From Plantago ovata (lineage: Eukaryota; Streptophyta; Magnoliopsida; Lamiales; Plantaginaceae), in contig CM051457.1 of the NCBI GenBank assembly GCA_028274465.1, positions 13,171,908 through 13,235,907 of the forward strand: a DNA stretch of 64,000 bases, given 5' to 3'. A model generated the notes under the pieces. The model made no database searches. It was not told where the DNA came from and saw nothing but the letters and a program-made list of their open reading frames with translations. This document shows positions 60,041-64,000 of the stretch, one piece after another (the stretch's first letter is position 1; every line of letters starts with the position of its first letter). The position numbers and the translations under genes are program-made.

Positions 60041-62935
60041 ATGGCTACCCCTCTCAACAATAGTGGTAGACTCTCTCTTGCCATGGAGAGAACAGGCCAA
60101 TGGTAAGTATTAAGTAATGCATCTTCAATTGCTTAATCAATATCCAATTCTATCTCTTCTTTTAATTTCCATAATATATTGGTTGCTTAACTACTTGTTG
60201 TTAATGTTATTACCACAGGGTCTTTTCTCAAGAAATTCCAACTGATGTTAATATTCAAATTGGAGATGCTAAAATTTCTCTTCACAAGGTATATGCATGT
60301 TCTTGTTTCTTGGGTGGGTTTTTACTTGGCCTAAACATAAGTCATCTGCACTAGTACTATTAATTACTCGTTATGGTGATCTTGTATGTTGTATCTATAG
60401 TTGCTTTCTCTGGTTTGATCTGTGCCTCAGTGCTTGTTTGCTACAACTTCTGATGACTATATATGAAGTAGAATAAGTTGAAAGTGGATGTTAATTGAAG
60501 TTCTATGTTATCCGGATTAGCAATAATTAGAAAAAGATTTTGCAAAAAGTTTTCCAATGATTCTGCTACACATAAGCTATACTAATTATTAATTTATAAA
60601 AAATCTTGAAAACAGCCACCATCACCATGTTTGAGTCAGTTTAACTGTCCCTTTATTAGTTTTGTTACATCTGCTTCTTCTCTCACACTCATGATTTTGT
60701 GCAGATGAGTTATTAGGATCTGATACAGCATCTGTAGAATCTGTATACATCATCTATAGGCCTTTTTTGGTTTTGGAAAATAAATAAATAAAATAATTGG
60801 AACGAATTGAAAGGATTGATTTGATTTTGAGAAAAGAATGTTCCTAAACCAAGAAAGGCTTTCCAGAAAGGATCAGTTAGATTTGTGTAGATTCTAGCTT
60901 ACTTTGTGGGTAGCTTGCTAGAGTTATATGGTCTTACTAGTACCTGAACTGACCTTTGTGTATTGACTTGTTGGACAATATTGGCAGTTCATGCTTGTAG
61001 CAAAGAGTAACCGAATAAGGAAAATGATACTTGATTCGAAAGAAGGCGACGTTACAAGAATAGATCTCTCAGGCATACCTGGAGGAGCAGAGAATTTCGA
61101 AAAAGCAGCCAAATTCTGCTATGGTGTCAACTTTGAGATCACGGTACATAACGTGGCTGCCCTTAGATGTGCTGCTGAGTATCTTCAAATGACTGATACT
61201 TACTGTGATAATAATCTTGCTGGAAGAACTGAAGATTTCTTATCTCAAGTCGCCTTAACAAGCTTGCCAGGTGCCGTCGTGGTGCTCAAGTCTTGCCAAG
61301 ATCTCCTTCCTATGGCAGAGGATCTTAATATTGTCCAAAGATGCGTCGATATTGCAAGCGCCAAGGTACTGTCATAGTGCCTGAGGCTGGTTTTATTTAT
61401 TGCAAAAGCTTTTCTCTAGTTTCTCAGCTTCTAAATCTCTAATTCTGTGCAAGTCTGACTGATGGTTATTCTAACTCATTTTATAGGCTTGTGTTGAGGC
61501 GAACTTTCCAAGCCGTGCACCTACGAATTGGTGGACTGAAGAGCTAACGATATTGGATGTTTGTTTTTTTGAGAAGATCATTGTCTCAATGAAGTCAAGG
61601 GGTGCAAAGGGACTTACTCTAGCTAGTGCTATTATCACGTATACTGAGAGATCCCTTCGCGATCTAGTTCGTGATCACTCTGGGAGTGGAATAAGATCAA
61701 CAGATATTGCAGAATCTGGTACGAGGACACGCCAAAGGGAACTTCTCGAGTCCATAGTGACTCTTTTACCATCCGAAAAATCTGCCTTTCCCATAAATTT
61801 CTTGTGCTGTCTCCTGAGGACTGCGATTTTCTTGAGGGCTGAGAATAAATGTAAACATGAGTTAGAGAAAAGAATATGGGCGATCTTAGAGCACGTGACA
61901 GTTGATGATCTTCTAGTGTTGTCTTATACTTATGATGGTGAGAGGTTGTTTGATCTTGAGAGTGTTAGGAGGATCATTTCGGGGTTCGTTGAGAAAGAAA
62001 AGAATGTGGCGGTTTTCAATGCAGGTGATCTTACAGAAGTTTGTTCTACGACGATGCAGAGAGTTGCCAAGACCGTTGATGCATATCTCGGGGAGATTGC
62101 TACTTATGTTGAGCTTAGTATTTCGAAATTTAATGGGATCGCGAATCTTGTGCCTAAGGCAGCAAGGAAGGTAGATGATGATCTTTACCGTGCAGTCGAT
62201 ATCTTCTTAAAGGTTAGTACACGTGCTTGATATTTCTGATTCAATTCTCGGTGATTATATACTGATTCAACATCTCTGTGTACTAGATTTAGTTTCATAG
62301 CATGGAACTATGTTCTGATCCTTAGATATGAGAAGTCGTGCATTTTCAAATTACTCACAAATCTGTGAAAGAATACGCATGTTCTACAAGTCAAATTAAT
62401 ATGACTATCTTAGCGAAGAATTAGGCGATACCAAACTCACTGGTGTTGGTTGTGATTTCAGGCTCATCCAAACCTTGATGAAATCGAGCGAGAGAAAGTA
62501 TGCAGCGTGATGGATCCACTCAAATTGTCCTACGAAGCCAGGGTTCATGCTTCACAAAATAAGCGGTTACCAGTGCAAATAGTCCTTCATGCACTATACT
62601 ACGATCAGCTGAAGATACGGAGTGGTGCAAATGATCAGAAGATGCCAGATGCCATGGCAACTAGAAATCAGCTGCAGGCGGATGTTTCACTAGTAAAAGA
62701 GAACGAAGCCTTAAGAACTGAATTGTTGAAGATGAAAATGTACATAACAGATATAAAGAAAAATCAGGCTACAACATCCAAAACCAGTTCAAGGAAGCCT
62801 ACATTCTTCTCATCTATGTCCAAGACTCTGGGAAAGCTGAATCCGTTTAAGCATGGATCGAAGGATACTTTGAATCTTGACGACGAAGCTGTAGATTTAA
62901 CCAAGCCTAGAAGAAGAAGGTTCTCTATCTCTTAG
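60041..62935 (+). CDS. RPT2: RPT2, BTB/NPH3 phototropism signalling protein
   Basis: ROOT PHOTOTROPISM 2 binds phototropins at the plasma membrane and acts in phototropism, leaf positioning and stomatal responses; NPH3/RPT2 proteins are also CUL3 substrate adaptors. Five exons with GT..AG borders: 60041-60102, 60219-60288, 60988-61365, 61487-62212, 62462-62935, giving about 569 residues (Arabidopsis RPT2 593). BTB domain at about 22-135 (VFSQEIPTDVNIQIGDAKIS, FMLVAKSNRIRKMILDSKEG, KAAKFCYGVNFEITVHNVAA). NPH3 domain from about 180 (NWWTEELTILDV, ASAIITYTERSLRDLVRDHS, YDGERLFDLESVRRIISGFV, AHPNLDEIEREKVCSVMDPL). A coiled coil follows near 490-520 (KENEALRTELLKMKMYITDI), and the C-terminus ends RRRRFSIS, the conserved RxS motif of this family. 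It looks complete. RPT2 is light-inducible in Arabidopsis, but no light element could be assigned here. Confidence 0.95.
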
Positions 62936-63840
62936 CTTAATTAAGGATTTTTTGTTTTGTTTTTCTCTGTACTTCATTTATTCCTCTATGGTGTGCTGAA
63001 ACTGTGTATATAGGGCTTGATGATTCTGTTTGTTTGTTTGTTGCTGTGAAACATCTTCTTGGATTTGTTAAAGCTATTGATTGACTGTGGATTGATTTAA
63101 TTTGAAATGAGTGAATTTTCATGTTGTGAAATGAGTATGGGGATTTTGGTCACTCTTGTTAGTTCACTGTATTTAGGTTGGTTTTCGCTTTCTTGGTTGG
63201 CGAATCGGCAAATACTGGTTAATGGACATTTCATTAGACAAGAAACCCTTCAAATGCTTATGGGTACTGCTTTTAATTATCAAAGTTGTTTTGCTCTCCT
63301 GCTCCATTTTTCTTTGGAGTCTTCTCAAACAAAAAATTGGGATAGTTTAAAATCTCAAAGAAGTGAAAATTATTAAATTGTGACACTTAATTCATTCATA
63401 AAAGAAAAAGAAAAAACTTGAAATTGGTAACTGTATTAAACACTTTCTCCATTATTGGGTTTATAATTATAATGCCAAATCTACGACAATGTGCTATAGA
63501 GATACTACTAAGCACATCGTTCATACAACTTACAAATAATACTATTGTTTACAAGAAACAGAGAGAATGATATCTAAACCACTAACAAAATGTATCTTTA
63601 AAAAAAAAAAAAGAGGTAAACTAATAACGGCTATAAGAACCATCTAATAACGGCTCATAGCCGTTATCGTCACACCGACTCTCTTCTAATCTCCTCCGCT
63701 ATATTTGGTGATGATTAACTGCACCAAAAGTTAAATAACACGGTCAATACCATTTATAAAAATCATATACGCTGTTAAATATTATTTCTTAAATGTTAGG
63801 GGGTAACCACCACAACACCACGAAGAATAGTATATACTTA
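62936..63840. other. Intergenic, convergent 3' ends
   Basis: RPT2 3' UTR (to about 63.1 kb) and spacer to the next minus-strand gene. A small imperfect hairpin ATAACGGCT/AGCCGTTAT lies at about 63646-63680. No gene. Confidence 0.35.
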
Positions 63841-64000
63841 CTATAACGGGCTCATCTTTGCTGAACATAAAGGAGCATGTCCATTGTCAATTTCAGACTG
63901 GTCAATGTTGTTACATGTAATCTTGAAAGGGAAACCAGTCATTCTATGTCCATTCACAGAGAAATCAACGTGTCCTCTGAGATTCACACTAATCACCATT
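63841..64000 (-). CDS. C-terminal end of an unidentified protein (runs off the window)
   Basis: Open to the window edge on the minus strand. The last 50 or so codons read VISVNLRGHVDFSVNGHRMT, GFPFKITCNNIDQSEIDNGH, APLCSAKMSPL, stop at 63841-63843. The beta-rich pattern (VNLRGHVDFSV.. FPFKITC) recalls the end of LEA_2/NDR1-HIN1-like domains, but I am not sure of it. Direction converges on RPT2. The rest lies beyond position 64000. Confidence 0.55.
   Translation of the reverse strand, partial: MVISVNLRGHVDFSVNGHRMTGFPFKITCNNIDQSEIDNGHAPLCSAKMSPL

Noticed and set aside
63107-63376. Plus-strand open frame after RPT2 as a separate gene
   Set aside because: No domain resemblance; starts inside the likely 3' UTR of RPT2 and has biased, non-coding-like composition.

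Overview
This is nuclear DNA from a flowering plant. It is AT-rich, its genes are split by GT..AG introns, and the products are land-plant proteins (chloroplast NDH assembly factor CRR6, phototropism protein RPT2, an SVP/JOINTLESS-type MADS-box factor, kiwellin, DUF1191). The broken NLR resembles the R1/late-blight CC-NLR group of asterids, so a eudicot, probably an asterid, is the best guess. The species is not identified. I saw no bacterial, plastid-genome or clear viral gene content.

Layout. 0.35-3.5 kb: FHIT-type HIT hydrolase (-). 4.56-5.44 kb: MULE-type non-autonomous transposon with a perfect 9-bp target duplication. 6.2-7.3 kb: CRR6 (+). 7.75-17.2 kb: cohesin loader SCC4/MAU2 (-), 12 coding exons, converging on CRR6; one intron holds a probable MITE. 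18.5-19.1 kb: kiwellin (-). 19.7-19.9 kb: Stowaway MITE. 20.1-23.1 kb: CC-NB-LRR pseudogene (+). 23.9-24.4 kb: LINE fragment. 25.4-28 kb: MADS-box gene (+). 28.8-29.9 kb: APC13/BONSAI (-). 30.5-32.3 kb: RNase H-like fragment, (TA)n tract, MULE-type element. 33.4-34.3 kb: DUF1191 membrane protein (+). 35.9-37.0 kb: MULE-type element nested in a Stowaway-like MITE. 37.3-38.4 kb: multipass membrane protein (-). 38.6-38.8 kb: Stowaway MITE. 39.0-40.7 kb: mosaic of gene fragments from the neighbouring kinase gene and from P5CS, with two foldbacks made of P5CS exon sequence. 42.4-50.1 kb: LRR-VIII-1 receptor kinase (-). 51.1-51.3 kb: tRNA-derived SINE. 52.3-52.9 kb: pogo/Emigrant-like MITE. 53-56.8 kb: repeat-rich tract with degraded gene fragments and a GACCCGA-rich MULE-type element. 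59.73-59.79 kb: perfect 32-bp palindrome. 60.0-62.9 kb: RPT2 (+). 63.84-64.0 kb: 3' end of a further gene (-).

The genes are unrelated housekeeping, developmental and defence genes, as expected in a plant euchromatic arm; there is no operon or pathway cluster. The most unusual stretch is 39.0-40.7 kb, where inverted copies of P5CS exon pieces could form hairpin RNA. I found no convincing new molecular system beyond that lead. Exon borders come from splice motifs plus remembered family sequences, not from transcript data.
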